Below, piece by piece: positions 17,662 through 28,062 of a stretch of 64,000 nt of DNA; positions within the stretch are counted from its first letter, which is position 1, and the number at the start of each line of letters is the position of its first letter. Source of the stretch: Tetragenococcus koreensis (GTDB lineage Bacteria; Bacillota; Bacilli; Lactobacillales; Enterococcaceae). The DNA lies in assembly GCF_003795145.1 (NCBI RefSeq), contig NZ_CP027786.1, positions 2,046,001 through 2,110,000 on the forward strand, written 5' to 3'. A model generated the notes under the pieces. That model was not told the origin of the DNA, ran no database searches, and saw only the letters and a list, made by a program, of their open reading frames with translations. The translations under genes and the position numbers were made by a program.

Positions 17662-19161
17662 ATGTATTCAATAACCCTTAAAGAACTCTGCCAACTTTTA
17701 GCAGAAAAAAATTTATTAAAAGAACCCGTTGATAAAAATAAACTAGCCGAACAATACTTTACCTATCTATCTTATGATTCTCGCGATTTAGCAGAACATA
17801 CGCTATTTTTTTGCAAGGGAATGAATTTTAAAGAAGCTTCTTTGCAAGATGCTATTAATAAAGGTGTTGACGTTTATGTTTCTGAAACAAAATACGACAC
17901 AACAGCCCAAGCAGTCATTGTCACTGATATCCGTAAAGCAATGGCCATTGTTGCACAGCATTTCTACCACAATCCCCAAGATAAATTATACAAAATCGGG
18001 ATTACCGGGACCAAGGGAAAAACGACCACAGCCTATTTTGTTAAAAAAATATTAGACGACGCTTTTGATAAAAAAGTCGCATTATTTTCATCAGAAGAAA
18101 CAACGTTAGATGGAACGACATTAATTCCATCAAAATTGACGACTCCTGAAGCTTTAGACATATACCGTCAAATGGCTACTGCCTGTGAAAATGGATTAAC
18201 TCACTTAGTGATGGAAGTATCGTCACAAGCTTATAAAACAAAGCGTGTGTATAATCTTACTTTTGAAACGGGCGTCTTTTTAAATATTAGTCCAGATCAT
18301 ATTAGCCCGATCGAACATCCAACGTTTGAAGATTATTTTAATTGTAAAAGACAGCTATTGTTAAACAGCAAGCAGATGGTAATTAACCATGAAAGTGACC
18401 AATTTGATATCTTAGAAAAAACTTGTATCGACCATCAAATTCCTTTATATACTTATGGTCACAAAGAAGGTACCTATCTTTTATCAGATAAAGCCGAAGA
18501 GCGCTCATTTGACCTATCTGCTAAAAACGAAGACATGCTTAACGTTAATGGAAACTATCGATTAGCTCTGTTTGGTCAATTCAATCATGAAAATGCCGCA
18601 GCGGCCATTTTAGTTTGTGGATTGGCAAACGTCTCTAAACAAAAATGCCAAGAAAGCTTACCATTAACACAAATTCCAGGGCGGATGAACTTACTAGAAA
18701 AAGCGAACGGGGCTTACATTTTTGTCGATTATGCGCACAACTATCTTAGTATTCATTCAATTGGTCAATTTGCCCACGAGTTAAGACCTGATGGCCGAAC
18801 GATTATCGTCACAGGTAGCGCAGGTGGTAAAGCTATCTCACGTAGACCTGATATTGGAAAAGCACTATCAGAATGTGCAGATGTTGCCATATTAACTAGT
18901 GATGATCCTGATTTTGAAGACCCTGCTGCTATTGCGACAGAAATAAAAGCAGCAATTACTAACCCCAAGGTTGAAATTCAGTTGGAATTAGATCGAGCTA
19001 CTGCTGTTACTTCTGCTTTTAAACAAGCTAAAGCAAACGATACAGTCATCATTGCTGGTAAGGGGATCGAAAAAATGATGAAATATCAAGGGTCAGAAGA
19101 TTTCTACGAAGGTGACTTTCATATCATTAAACGTTTAATTAATGAAGCAAAGGAAGTTTAA
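17662..19161 (+). CDS. murE: UDP-MurNAc-L-Ala-D-Glu:L-lysine ligase
   Basis: A 499-residue Mur ligase that adds the third residue of the stem peptide. The ATP loop is GITGTKGKTTTAYF. The central domain has HLVMEVSSQA and NISPDHI. The C-terminal motif SDDPDFEDPA replaces the DNPR signature of diaminopimelate-adding enzymes, which points to L-lysine as substrate. The ATG at 17662 follows AAGGTGG with a 6-base gap; a TTG at 17626 lies upstream of that RBS and is rejected. It is divergent from murJ. Confidence 0.93.
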   Translation: MYSITLKELCQLLAEKNLLKEPVDKNKLAEQYFTYLSYDSRDLAEHTLFFCKGMNFKEASLQDAINKGVDVYVSETKYDTTAQAVIVTDIRKAMAIVAQHFYHNPQDKLYKIGITGTKGKTTTAYFVKKILDDAFDKKVALFSSEETTLDGTTLIPSKLTTPEALDIYRQMATACENGLTHLVMEVSSQAYKTKRVYNLTFETGVFLNISPDHISPIEHPTFEDYFNCKRQLLLNSKQMVINHESDQFDILEKTCIDHQIPLYTYGHKEGTYLLSDKAEERSFDLSAKNEDMLNVNGNYRLALFGQFNHENAAAAILVCGLANVSKQKCQESLPLTQIPGRMNLLEKANGAYIFVDYAHNYLSIHSIGQFAHELRPDGRTIIVTGSAGGKAISRRPDIGKALSECADVAILTSDDPDFEDPAAIATEIKAAITNPKVEIQLELDRATAVTSAFKQAKANDTVIIAGKGIEKMMKYQGSEDFYEGDFHIIKRLINEAKEV

Positions 19162-19264
19162 TTATTTCATTTGTATTACATTTTTATTTTTCTGGGAAAA
19201 CCCCTTATTTTTATACGTTTTTCTTGTATAATCAATGTATTGATAACTTGAAGGAGCCTTTCCC

Positions 19265-19486
19265 ATGACGACTAAACATAAAAAAATATTCTTTTTAACA
19301 GGGATGACAATCATTCTTCTTTTGATTACTTTTTTCGGCTGGAAACTTTTAGCATCTGTTCTTGCCCAAGGAACTGCTGAACATTACACTCGTTCAGCTA
19401 TGCCTTATGGTTTTGTGCTGGTGCTGTTTTTCCCCATTGTTGCCACTTCTACCTTATTTTTAGGCCTAGCCCGTGCAAAAAAATGA
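19265..19486 (+). CDS. Small two-helix membrane protein
   Basis: A 73-residue protein with two hydrophobic helices (about residues 8-31 and 46-68), a short polar connector and a basic C-terminus (RAKK). No family recognised. It has a good RBS (GAAGGAGCC), a TATAAT box at 19227-19232 and a strong terminator directly after the stop, so it is a real independently transcribed gene. It could be a small membrane regulator or subunit; nothing in the sequence says which. Confidence 0.7.
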   Translation: MTTKHKKIFFLTGMTIILLLITFFGWKLLASVLAQGTAEHYTRSAMPYGFVLVLFFPIVATSTLFLGLARAKK

Positions 19487-19493
19487 TTGTTGT

Positions 19494-19538
19494 AAAAAAG
19501 CTGACTTCTTTACCTTCTAGGTATAAGTCAGCTTTTTT
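19494..19538 (+). terminator. Terminator after the small membrane protein
   Basis: Stem AAAAAAGCTGACTT paired with AAGTCAGCTTTTTT (14 bp, about 17-base loop) ending in a T run, eight bases after the stop. Confidence 0.9.
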
Positions 19539-19682
19539 ATTACTCATTACTTGTCCAGTGACTTCTTTTACTACTCTTATATTTTATTTTTAACAGTAAG
19601 TAGCAAGCACTTTATTTCTCTTCTTTCTCTTTTTATACTATAGTGAAGTTGTAACAAAAAAACACAAAAGGAGTGTCGATTC

Positions 19683-20099
19683 ATGAGCAATAAGATGTCT
19701 GTTTCAACTGTAATTAATGAAGGCGGACGCGAAGGTGTCAGCAAATCCTTAAGTGGTGACTTTGAAGTAAAAACAACCGGAACAAATAAAAAAGGTTATA
19801 CTAACCCAGAAGAACTGTTTGCTGCAGGAATTTCTGCTTGTTTCAACGGTGCAATTCAATTCCCATTAGAACGCGATGGTTTAGGCGATCGTGATCGTAC
19901 AATTCGCGCAGAAGTAGCTTTATATGGTGATCTACCAGATGATCATACAACACTTCACCTAGAAGTTACATTGATTGGTAAAATCGATGGTGTTTCCAAA
20001 GAAGATACTTTGAAATATATGAAAGAAACCGATGGCATCTGCCCTTACTCAAAAGCTGTACATGGCAATGTCGACATCAAGTATGAAGCAGAAGAATAA
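19683..20099 (+). CDS. ohr: Organic hydroperoxide reductase (Ohr/OsmC family)
   Basis: A 138-residue thiol peroxidase that reduces organic hydroperoxides. Catalytic cysteines are C53 in SACFNGA and C120 in GICPYSKA, the standard Ohr pair; NPEELFAAG precedes the first one. RBS AAAGGAGTG lies before the ATG. A possible -10 is TATACT at 19634-19639. No OhrR-type regulator gene is nearby. It is monocistronic with its own terminator. Confidence 0.93.
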   Translation: MSNKMSVSTVINEGGREGVSKSLSGDFEVKTTGTNKKGYTNPEELFAAGISACFNGAIQFPLERDGLGDRDRTIRAEVALYGDLPDDHTTLHLEVTLIGKIDGVSKEDTLKYMKETDGICPYSKAVHGNVDIKYEAEE

Positions 20100-20104
20100 G
20101 TTTT

Positions 20105-20137
20105 AAAAAGAAGCTAGAACGCTCTAGCTTCTTTTTT
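20105..20137 (+). terminator. Terminator after ohr
   Basis: Hairpin AAGAAGCTAGA / TCTAGCTTCTT with a four-base loop followed by a T run. Confidence 0.9.
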
Positions 20138-20219
20138 ATGTGCTATTTTGTATCTTAGGTCATTTGTTTGTTAAACTTTTGTCTTATGCTATAAGACAAG
20201 GCCATCTTTCTTTATAGAC

Positions 20220-20387
20220 CTATACCACTTCGTCCATAGTATTCGCATTAAAAACTTTTATTAAATACAGCTCACTTTTCTTTTTAGCTACATACTTTTT
20301 ATCCGCTGAAAATCCCTCTGAGATCTCATATATAATTGTAAAGCCCAACTGATTAAAAATTTTTTTGATTTCATTCATCATAATCAT
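20220..20387 (-). pseudogene. Truncated aminoglycoside/choline-kinase-like (APH) fragment
   Basis: A 55-codon frame on the minus strand, starting ATG at 20387 behind AAGGAG (9-base gap) and ending TAG at 20220. The product has the N-terminal pattern of APH-family phosphotransferases: a helix (NEIKKIFNQLG), a short strand with EISEGFSADKKY, then KSELYLIKVF, where the Lys would be the nucleotide-contacting residue. Full-length relatives are about 270-300 residues; no continuation is visible in any frame up to ohr. It is a 5' remnant of a lost gene. A 9-bp palindrome (20179-20199) lies beyond its stop. Confidence 0.55.
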
Positions 20388-20432
20388 AGACAATGACTCC
20401 TTAATATCAATTATAGAATAACAGACATACTA

Positions 20433-21551
20433 CTAATTACTTCTCAAAAAAATCCTACTTAATCCATGCGCTACCGTACGAACGCTGGTCAACGTCTGCT
20501 TTTTATCTAGCGCTTCTTGCCAAGACACAGGCCCTAAATGAATAGAAAACGCTCCTAGCATTAGCTGGTCCATTGCGCCGATATCTTGCGTGCGACTGCC
20601 ACACAAAGCAATTACTGGCACATGATACTTTTGTGCGAGTTTAGCCACGCCAAATGGAACTTTTCCTTGCTCGGTTTGTTCATCTATTTTACCTTCACCG
20701 GTAAAGATCAAATCCGCATCTTGGAAATGATCTTCTAGTCCGATCATTTCGGCTACGGCCGGAAAGCCAGCAATAATTGTTCCACCTAACAAAACCATTG
20801 CTCCACCTAAGCCACCAGCAGCTCCTGCACCTTCAAACTGAGCTAGATCCACTCCATATTGTTCCTTTATTTTTTCCGCTAATTGACGTGCTCTGTATTC
20901 CATTTCATTTACCGTATCAGCATTTGCTCCTTTTTGCGGACCAAATATTTCTGCAAAACCATTTTCCCCAGTATAAGGATTTGTAACATCGGCAATCGCA
21001 AACAATTCTGTATTAGCAAATAACTGCAAACTAGGTTCAAAGGCAACATCTGTTGACCTCAACAAGGGATTTCCTTCTATATTATCGGTTGAAGACATAC
21101 CTAATGCTTCAAGCATGCCCAAGCCTCCATCTGATGTGGCACTTCCTCCTAAGGTTACATAGATTTCGTCCAGTTGTCTTTCTAATGCATCTTTTACGAC
21201 AAGTCCCAAGCCATAAGAAGTGGCCTTTCGTACCGTTTCATCAGTCGGGTAAAGTAAATGTAAGCCAATAAAAACAGCGGCTTCGATGATTGCTACTTTT
21301 TTATCTTTAAATGAAGTAATCAAATAATTTCCTTCAATACTATTACCGAGTGGATCCTTACTTTCTACTAAGACCCATTTACCACCAATTGCAGCATAAA
21401 TTGAATCCATAGTTCCTTCGCCACCATCAGCGATTGGAATATTCCTTTTTTCTTGCCAAACTTCATTAGGTAAGCCTGATAATACTGCTTGATTTAATTC
21501 TTCTGAAGTAGCACATCCTTTAAATGAATCGATAACCGATACCACTTTCAT
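20433..21551 (-). CDS. glxK: Glycerate kinase
   Basis: A 372-residue glycerate kinase of the GlxK/GarK family, phosphorylating D-glycerate. The N-terminus KVVSVIDSFKGCATSEELNQA, the GGEGT motif near residue 43, VTLGGSATSDGGLGML and the C-terminal FTGEGKIDEQTEQGK are all characteristic. RBS AAGGA precedes the ATG. It stands alone between leuS and the APH fragment, with no glyoxylate or tartronate genes nearby. Confidence 0.93.
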   Translation of the reverse strand: MKVVSVIDSFKGCATSEELNQAVLSGLPNEVWQEKRNIPIADGGEGTMDSIYAAIGGKWVLVESKDPLGNSIEGNYLITSFKDKKVAIIEAAVFIGLHLLYPTDETVRKATSYGLGLVVKDALERQLDEIYVTLGGSATSDGGLGMLEALGMSSTDNIEGNPLLRSTDVAFEPSLQLFANTELFAIADVTNPYTGENGFAEIFGPQKGANADTVNEMEYRARQLAEKIKEQYGVDLAQFEGAGAAGGLGGAMVLLGGTIIAGFPAVAEMIGLEDHFQDADLIFTGEGKIDEQTEQGKVPFGVAKLAQKYHVPVIALCGSRTQDIGAMDQLMLGAFSIHLGPVSWQEALDKKQTLTSVRTVAHGLSRIFLRSN

Positions 21552-21586
21552 CTGCTCACGTCCTTACTTTTTTACTTATTATACTT

Positions 21587-21628
21587 AAAAACGCAAGAAT
21601 ACAACACTAGGTTGATTCTTGCGTTTTT
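21587..21628. terminator. Terminator between leuS and glxK
   Basis: 14-bp stem AAAAACGCAAGAAT / ATTCTTGCGTTTTT with T runs on both strands, just after the leuS stop. Confidence 0.9.
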
Positions 21629-21635
21629 ATTTATA

Positions 21636-24053
21636 TTAATTTGCTACAATGTTGACAATTTTATTAGGTACGACAATCACTTTACGGATCGTCTTACCAG
21701 CCAAATGCTCTTGAATGCTCGAATTATTTTTCGCTAGTTCTTCCAATTCTTCTTTGGTTGCTTCAGCAGAAGCTTGCACTTTTGCTCTTACCTTGCCATT
21801 TATTTGTAGGACAACTTCAACTTGTTCTTCAATTAAAGCAGATTCGTCATACGTTGGCCAAGCAACATAGGAAATGCCACCTTCATTACCAAGGATAGCC
21901 CAAAGTTCTTCGCCTAAATGAGGCGCAACAGGTGCTAGTAATTGGACAAAACCTTCAATATATTCGTAGTAAAGCGAATCGACTTTATTAGCTTCGTTTA
22001 CAAATACCATTAGTTGAGAAATACCAGTATTAAAACGTAAGTTCTCAAAGTCTTCCGTTACTTTTTTAACTGTCTGATTATAGACTTTCGTCAAGGAGCC
22101 ATCATTTATGGTTGTGATACGATCTCGCATTCTTCCTTCTTCATCAACACACAAACGCCATACACGGTCTAAAAATTTACGGCTCCCTTCCAAACCATTT
22201 TCATTCCAGGCAACAGAAGCATCTAAAGGTCCCATAAACATTTCATAAAGTCGGAGCGTGTCAGCGCCATATTGTTCAACCACATCATCAGGATTCACAA
22301 CGTTACCGCGTGATTTTGACATTTTTTCATTGTTGGTTCCTAGAATCATGCCTTGATTGTATAATTTTTGGAAAGGTTCTTTAGTTGGTACAACGCCTAA
22401 GTCATACAAGAACTTATGCCAAAAACGCGCATACAATAAATGTAAAACCGCGTGCTCAGCACCACCAATGTAGACATCAACTGGCATCCAATTTTTCAAG
22501 TGATCATAATCCGCTAGGGCCCCTTTATTATGTGGGTCGACAAAACGGAGGAAATACCATGAACTTCCTGCCCATTGTGGCATAGTGTTCGTCTCACGAC
22601 GCCCTTTTTTACCCGTTTCAGGATCTGTCACATTGACCCAATCCGTAACATTAGCTAATGGTGATTCACCAGTACCACTTGGTTTAATATCTGTCGTTTT
22701 GGGTAATTCTAATGGCAATTCAGATTCTGATAATGCACTTGTCGTCCCGTCTTCCCAATGAATGATCGGGATTGGTTCACCCCAATAACGTTGTCGAGAA
22801 AACAGCCAGTCACGCAAGCGATAACTGATTTTCTTTTCGCCTAGTCCTTCTTTTTCTAGCCAAGCAACCATTTTTTCAATGGCTTCATCTTTATTCAGTC
22901 CGTCTAAAAAGCCAGAATTAATATGAGGACCATCTTCGGTAAAGGCCGCCTCTTCAACGTTTCCGCCTTCCAATACTGGAACAATATCTAAATGAAACTT
23001 CTTAGCAAATTCATAATCACGTTCATCATGTGCTGGTACAGACATAATAGCACCCGTACCATAAGAAGATAATACATAATCAGCAATCCAGATCGGAATT
23101 TCTTTACCGTTTACGGGATTAACAGCGTAGGCTCCAGTAAAGACGCCTGTTTTTTCCTTTGCCAAATCAGTACGACTCAATTCAGACTTTTTAGCTGCTG
23201 CTGTTACATAACGCTCTACCGCTTCTTGTTGTTCGGGCTGAGTAATTTTCTTAACAAGATCCAATTCTGGGGCTAAAACTGCATAAGTTGCACCAAACAA
23301 CGTATCAGGCCGTGTGGTGAACACAGTAAATGTTTCGTCTGCATCTTTTACGTCAAATTGCACATTTGTTCCGATAGAACGACCAATCCAGTTGCGTTGC
23401 ATTTCTTTGATGCTTTCAGGCCAATCTAAATCTTCTAAGTCATCTAACAAACGATCGGCATAGTCGGTAATTTTTAACATCCATTGACGCATCGGTTTGC
23501 GCACAACCTCATAGTCGCCTCGTTCACTCTTACCGTCAATGACCTCTTCATTTGCAATAACCGTTCCGAGTTCAGGCACCCAGTTTACAGGCACTTCTGC
23601 TTCATAAGCCAGCCCTTTTTCATATAGCTTCGTAAAAATCCACTGCGTCCATTTATAATATTCTGGATCCGTAGTATTAATTTCTCGTGTCCAATCATAA
23701 CTAAATCCCAAAGAATTAATTTGACGACGAAATACTTCAATATTTTTTTTAGTAAATTCGGCTGGATCGTTTCCGGTATCTAACGCATATTGTTCAGCCG
23801 GCAACCCAAAAGCATCCCATCCCATCGGATGCAACACGTTATAGCCTTGGCTGCGTTTCACACGCGCTAAGATATCCGTAGCTGTATAGCCTTCCGGATG
23901 CCCCACATGCAGCCCTTGGCCAGATGGATACGGAAACATGTCTAGTACGTAAGATTTTGGTTTTTGTTCATCCTCTGTTGTGATAAAGGTGTTATTTTTT
24001 TCCCAATAATTTTGCCATTTCTTTTCAATAGCTTTGTGATCGTAAGTTTTCAC
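21636..24053 (-). CDS. leuS: Leucyl-tRNA synthetase
   Basis: An 805-residue class I synthetase that charges tRNA-Leu. The HIGH-like motif is HVGH in [17 protein letters not shown] near residue 50, the CP1 editing domain spans about 220-420 (with [12 protein letters not shown]), and KMSKS lies in [10 protein letters not shown] near residue 575. Normal bacterial length. It is preceded by a T-box leader and a good promoter. RBS AAGGAGGAGAT is just before the ATG. Confidence 0.97.
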   Translation of the reverse strand: MKTYDHKAIEKKWQNYWEKNNTFITTEDEQKPKSYVLDMFPYPSGQGLHVGHPEGYTATDILARVKRSQGYNVLHPMGWDAFGLPAEQYALDTGNDPAEFTKKNIEVFRRQINSLGFSYDWTREINTTDPEYYKWTQWIFTKLYEKGLAYEAEVPVNWVPELGTVIANEEVIDGKSERGDYEVVRKPMRQWMLKITDYADRLLDDLEDLDWPESIKEMQRNWIGRSIGTNVQFDVKDADETFTVFTTRPDTLFGATYAVLAPELDLVKKITQPEQQEAVERYVTAAAKKSELSRTDLAKEKTGVFTGAYAVNPVNGKEIPIWIADYVLSSYGTGAIMSVPAHDERDYEFAKKFHLDIVPVLEGGNVEEAAFTEDGPHINSGFLDGLNKDEAIEKMVAWLEKEGLGEKKISYRLRDWLFSRQRYWGEPIPIIHWEDGTTSALSESELPLELPKTTDIKPSGTGESPLANVTDWVNVTDPETGKKGRRETNTMPQWAGSSWYFLRFVDPHNKGALADYDHLKNWMPVDVYIGGAEHAVLHLLYARFWHKFLYDLGVVPTKEPFQKLYNQGMILGTNNEKMSKSRGNVVNPDDVVEQYGADTLRLYEMFMGPLDASVAWNENGLEGSRKFLDRVWRLCVDEEGRMRDRITTINDGSLTKVYNQTVKKVTEDFENLRFNTGISQLMVFVNEANKVDSLYYEYIEGFVQLLAPVAPHLGEELWAILGNEGGISYVAWPTYDESALIEEQVEVVLQINGKVRAKVQASAEATKEELEELAKNNSSIQEHLAGKTIRKVIVVPNKIVNIVAN

Positions 24054-24077
24054 AAATTATCTCCTCCTTGTGTAAAT

Positions 24078-24300
24078 AAAAAAAGCCCATAAGAAGCATA
24101 TAAGCATCTTATAGGACGTAATCAACGTGGTACCACCTATTTTTACTGAAAATAAATCAGCCTCAAACGTTTTAACGGCCGTCGCCGTATTTACTTTTTA
24201 AAGTTCACATTCCAAGACAAGTTCAAAAGCATTCTTATACATTTACAGCGACCATGTACTCTCTAAAAAGAATAACTTTTTACTACTTCTCGCGAATTTT
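24078..24300 (-). promoter_or_regulatory. T-box riboswitch upstream of leuS
   Basis: The minus strand carries the T-box sequence AGGTGGTACCACG (24126-24138), the conserved AGAGAGTACATGGTCGCTG of stem I (24246-24264) and a terminator hairpin with a seven-T run (24078-24113). Uncharged tRNA-Leu would pair with the T-box and form the antiterminator. A likely specifier is CTT (24201-24203) following GTGAA, consistent with leucine; that assignment is a reading by eye. Confidence 0.9.
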
Positions 24301-24326
24301 GTTTCAAATGTTGATAGATTGTACCT

Positions 24327-24355
24327 ATAGTATCAAAAAAGTAAAATAAATTCAA
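24327..24355 (-). promoter_or_regulatory. Promoter of the leuS T-box transcript
   Basis: On the minus strand TTGAAT, 17-base spacer, TACTAT. The expected start lies just before the T-box stem I. Confidence 0.75.
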
Positions 24356-24366
24356 TTATAAACAAT

Positions 24367-24407
24367 AATCTTAGAAGACACGTTCTATTGACGTGTCTTC
24401 TAAGATT
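24367..24407 (-). terminator. Terminator after the autolysin gene
   Basis: Perfect 17-bp stem (24367-24383 / 24391-24407, 7-base loop) eleven bases after the stop. The T tract on the minus strand is poor (ATTGTTTAT), so efficiency is uncertain. Confidence 0.65.
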
Positions 24408-24417
24408 AAGTAATAGA

Positions 24418-26553
24418 TTAACTTACTTTTAAAGTTTGTCCAATATAAATTGTATCTGAACTTAAATTATTGATCGATTTCAAACGACTAATTGAAATAT
24501 CATATTCTTGCGAAAGCATCCATAAGCTATCGCCACTTTTGACTTTATGACTGCTATTTGATCCACTATTTGTCTGATTTGTATTGTTAGCCGATGCTGA
24601 TCCTTTTTTCACTGTTAATTGTTGGCCTGGATAAACAAAATTATTTTGGATATTATTCCAACTACGCAATTGATCCATCGTTATGCCATTATTATTCGCA
24701 ATCAACCAAACAGAATCCCCTGATTTTACAGTATAACTACTGTTTGAGGTATTGTTATTGGAATTACTTGAACTATTACTATTTGAATTGCTTGAGCTGT
24801 TTGAATTCCCATTGTTGGCCACTGTTAATTGTTGGCCTGGGTAAACAAAATTATTTTGGATGTTATTCCAACTACGCAATTGATCCATCGTTATACCGTT
24901 GTTATTAGCAATCAACCAAACGGAATCTCCTGATTTTACAGTATAAGTGCTGGACCCATTATTAGACGAATTGCCGTTATCAGTATTCCCCGAATTACCA
25001 GCATTTCCTGAATTGTTTGAACTACTGCTGTTTGTCACTTTCAATTGTTGACCTGCATAGACAAAATCATTTTGAATATTATTCCAATTACGCAATTGAT
25101 TCATTGTTATGCCATTATTATTCGCAATCAACCAGACCGAATCCCCTGGTTTTACAGTATAAGTGCCAGATCCATTACTAGATGAATTACCGTTGTTATT
25201 GGAGTTATCAGAGTTTTCGCTATTACCCGAATTTCCTGAATTTCCGTTATTATTTGAGTCATTTGAATTGTTATTATTTTCTACTGTCAACTGTTGGCCT
25301 GCATAGACAAAATCATTTTGGATATTATTCCAACTACGCAATTGATCCATTGTTATGCCGTTTTTATTAGCAATTAACCAAACAGAATCTCCTGGTTGTA
25401 CAGTATAAGTGCCGGATCCATTATCAGACGAACCTCCATTGTTATCGGGAGTTTCAGTATTACCTGAATTATCATTACTGTCTGAATTATTATCATTACC
25501 AGCATTTTCGTTGCCGCCTGTCCCAGTGTCGATAATACCATCAGAACTACCACCAGTATCAAACCGCGTTAAGTTATAGTCTTCAATCACGCCGTTTAAC
25601 ACAGTGTTATAATTTGGTGCAGTCGCGTAAACACCAGTCAAAGCAGCAGTGGCATCTTTATACGAATTGGTGTTACTCTTCCATGCGCCACTATATAACC
25701 CGGTACTCAACAAGGCAGCATTATCTTGGAATGAAGCAGTATAAGATGGATATTTACGAAAGTCCGCGTTAACCGTAACATATTCACCATTAATATATTC
25801 ACCGGTAGGCATTGTAACAGATTGCCCGTTGTAACTTCCTTTAATACCAAATAGATTATTATTAGGAGCTTGTGACAAAGTACTTGAACCCCAGCCACTT
25901 TCAACAACTGCTTGGGCAATCATTACTGAAGCATACAAGTCATTTGATGCAGCAACAGATTCTGCATGGCCAGCAAGTTCTTCAATAAAAGCTGAAGGTT
26001 CTGGCGCAAGTTGAGAAGAAAAAGCTGCAACTGCAGGTGCTTCATCTCCCGGAAATTGTTCGGCAGCTTCTTGTAGTTCTTCTGCTTCTGTCTGTTCTTC
26101 ATTATTTTCTGGGTCTTCTATATCTTCTGCTGAATCCTCTGGAACTTCGCTTTCAGGCGCTTCTTCTACCTGCTGTTCTTGGGGTGCTTCGTCTTCTGCC
26201 GCAGGTTGTTGTTCTACTTGCTCTTCACCCTCCGTCAGTGGTTGCTCGGTATCTTCTGCCACAGAATCATCGCTTTGTGTTAAGTCAGCTTCATCTGCTT
26301 CAGTATTCGAATAATCAGTTGTAGGTTCGTCTGTTTGGCTTTGTAAGTCATTTGCACCCTCTTCTGAATCATAAGGCGCCACCACACTGCTATCTGCTTC
26401 TTCAGCATGTACATTATGTACTGGTAACAAAGGACTGACCGCCGAAACAGCTGTAACAGTACCTACAACGGCTGCACCCTTTTTCAAGTTCCCGTATAAA
26501 GACAAACGCTGTTGGATCTTTCTGCGTTCTTTTCGTGACAATGACGATTTCAT
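24418..26553 (-). CDS. AtlA-like GH73 N-acetylglucosaminidase with five LysM domains
   Basis: A 711-residue secreted autolysin. It has a long basic signal peptide ending near VHAEEA (about residue 52), then a Glu/Gln/Pro-rich acidic linker to residue 170. A GH73 glucosaminidase domain (about 180-335) contains [11 protein letters not shown], with the catalytic Glu, and [12 protein letters not shown]. Five LysM cell-wall-binding modules follow, separated by Ser/Asn/Gly linkers. The first four are near-identical (GDSVWLIAN) and the last diverges (GDSLWMLSQ). The layout is like Enterococcus AtlA, which separates daughter cells. RBS GGAGGAG lies before the ATG. Confidence 0.93.
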   Translation of the reverse strand: MKSSLSRKERRKIQQRLSLYGNLKKGAAVVGTVTAVSAVSPLLPVHNVHAEEADSSVVAPYDSEEGANDLQSQTDEPTTDYSNTEADEADLTQSDDSVAEDTEQPLTEGEEQVEQQPAAEDEAPQEQQVEEAPESEVPEDSAEDIEDPENNEEQTEAEELQEAAEQFPGDEAPAVAAFSSQLAPEPSAFIEELAGHAESVAASNDLYASVMIAQAVVESGWGSSTLSQAPNNNLFGIKGSYNGQSVTMPTGEYINGEYVTVNADFRKYPSYTASFQDNAALLSTGLYSGAWKSNTNSYKDATAALTGVYATAPNYNTVLNGVIEDYNLTRFDTGGSSDGIIDTGTGGNENAGNDNNSDSNDNSGNTETPDNNGGSSDNGSGTYTVQPGDSVWLIANKNGITMDQLRSWNNIQNDFVYAGQQLTVENNNNSNDSNNNGNSGNSGNSENSDNSNNNGNSSSNGSGTYTVKPGDSVWLIANNNGITMNQLRNWNNIQNDFVYAGQQLKVTNSSSSNNSGNAGNSGNTDNGNSSNNGSSTYTVKSGDSVWLIANNNGITMDQLRSWNNIQNNFVYPGQQLTVANNGNSNSSSNSNSNSSSNSNNNTSNSSYTVKSGDSVWLIANNNGITMDQLRSWNNIQNNFVYPGQQLTVKKGSASANNTNQTNSGSNSSHKVKSGDSLWMLSQEYDISISRLKSINNLSSDTIYIGQTLKVS
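24590..25430 (-). repeat. Near-identical LysM-coding tandem repeats
   Basis: Four LysM modules share long stretches of almost identical DNA (for example CTGTTAATTGTTGGCCTGG at 24612 and 24822 and the ATTATTCCAACTACGCAATT block in several copies), spaced about 210-240 bases. The Ser/Asn linkers differ in length. Such repeats can change number by recombination and may collapse in short-read assemblies. Confidence 0.8.
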
Positions 26554-26760
26554 TTATTCTCCTCCAAACTTTCAAACTTTTACATTTATTTCAATTATAC
26601 ATGGAAGAAATTCCATAGGCAAAGCAAAAAACGAATGTAATGTATTTTTAATCTGACTGTAACATAAAAAATTTTCTAAGTTATTCAATTAATTTTAGCC
26701 TATTTTAACAAGTATGCTATACTATTTTTGTTAAACAGACCTTAAGGAGCCTTCCTCTAT

Positions 26761-27411
26761 ATGAACAAAAAACTATATATGCAGTTTGCGGGAAGTTGTA
26801 CTTTCCTCATTTTTGCTTTTTTAAGTTACGTAGTTAAATTTTATCCTGCCTGGCTACAGCCATTTGATAACATAATTACTTCAGTTGTGCGTAGCCTTTA
26901 CCCAAATTGGGATGGCTTTTTCTTATGGATTACACAGTTTGGTAACGTAGCTAGTATTGCCATATTATTTTTAGCCATGCTTTTTGTACTCGTTTATGGA
27001 AAAAAGTATGTAGATGCTCTTTGGTTAAGTATGGGCGTAATTACAATTGCAGTAGTTATCAATCCCTTATTAAAATTATTTTTCACCCGTGAACGTCCCT
27101 TACTAGAGCATTTAGTCGTTGAAACTAGTTTTAGTTTTCCTAGCGGACACGCGACAGCGTCGATGGTATTTTATGGATCCTTGATTCTCTTGGTTCCATT
27201 GTTTATTCAATCAAAAGCTTGGTGTATCAGTTTACAAACTTGCTTAGCTATTTTTATTTTATTAATTGGTATCAGCCGAATCTATTTAGGGGTGCATTTT
27301 CCCACCGATATATTAGGTGGTTATTGTGAAGGCCTTACTTGGTTACTGTTTACTTATCCAATTTATCGAAAACAGCGGCTTATTAAAGTTTTGCAGAAAA
27401 AACAATTATAA
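26761..27411 (+). CDS. PAP2-family membrane phosphatase
   Basis: A 216-residue protein with about six membrane helices and the three phosphatase motifs: KLFFTRERP, PSGHAT and RIYLGVHFPTDILGG, containing the catalytic His residues. Members dephosphorylate undecaprenyl pyrophosphate or phosphatidylglycerol phosphate at the membrane. Which lipid is used cannot be told from sequence. RBS AAGGAG lies 11 bases from the ATG. It is followed closely by mnmM. Confidence 0.9.
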   Translation: MNKKLYMQFAGSCTFLIFAFLSYVVKFYPAWLQPFDNIITSVVRSLYPNWDGFFLWITQFGNVASIAILFLAMLFVLVYGKKYVDALWLSMGVITIAVVINPLLKLFFTRERPLLEHLVVETSFSFPSGHATASMVFYGSLILLVPLFIQSKAWCISLQTCLAIFILLIGISRIYLGVHFPTDILGGYCEGLTWLLFTYPIYRKQRLIKVLQKKQL

Positions 27412-27434
27412 TCAACATGAAACGAGGGATAACC

Positions 27435-27998
27435 ATGTTACAAAATGCTTTACAGTTTAGCCACACATTGCTTAAAGAAGTCATAACAGACTATGACCAT
27501 GTCGTAGATGCTACTATGGGAAATGGTAATGATACCTTGTTTTTAGCTGAAGCTGTAAAGCCAAACGGTCAAGTTTACGCCTTTGATATTCAAGAGCAGG
27601 CGTTACTGAAAACTAAACAAAGGCTTGTTGAGCAAGGCCTGGCTGAACAAACAAAATTAATTTGGGATGGCCATGAGCATTTGGCCAACTACCTTACCGA
27701 AAATGAACCCATAAAAGCCGCCATTTTCAATCTGGGTTATTTACCCAAAAGTGATAAAACCATAATTACTTTACCTACTACAACCAAACAAGCCTTAGAC
27801 ATATTGCTTTACCATTTAACCCGCAAAGGACGAATCTTGATCGTCTCATATTACGGTCATACTGGGGGAGAAGAAGAATTGGACATGATTAATAAATACT
27901 GTCAAAAATTACCTCAAGAACAATATAATATCTTACGTTATCAGTTTATTAATCAAAAAAATCAACCGCCTATTTTATTTTGCATTGAAAAAAAATGA
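27435..27998 (+). CDS. mnmM: MnmM (YtqB-type) tRNA methyltransferase
   Basis: A 187-residue class I SAM methyltransferase. The SAM loop is VDATMGNGNDTLFLAE and the catalytic-site motif NLGYLPKSDK is typical of YtqB. In Bacillus and Staphylococcus this family methylates 5-aminomethyl-2-thiouridine in tRNA wobble position 34. The ATG at 27435 has GAGGG upstream; an ATG at 27417 without RBS is rejected. It lies 23 bases after the PAP2 gene and is likely co-transcribed. Confidence 0.88.
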   Translation: MLQNALQFSHTLLKEVITDYDHVVDATMGNGNDTLFLAEAVKPNGQVYAFDIQEQALLKTKQRLVEQGLAEQTKLIWDGHEHLANYLTENEPIKAAIFNLGYLPKSDKTIITLPTTTKQALDILLYHLTRKGRILIVSYYGHTGGEEELDMINKYCQKLPQEQYNILRYQFINQKNQPPILFCIEKK

Positions 27999-28047
27999 AT
28001 AACCACCCTAAGATAAAATTGTTACAATCTACCTTAGGGTGGTTATT
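27998..28047. terminator. Bidirectional terminator between mnmM and the PTS operon
   Basis: 15-bp perfect stem AATAACCACCCTAAG / CTTAGGGTGGTTATT. The left arm begins at the last base of the mnmM stop. On the minus strand a run of eight T follows, serving the EIIA gene. Confidence 0.9.
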
Positions 28048-28062
28048 TGCATTACTTAACAT

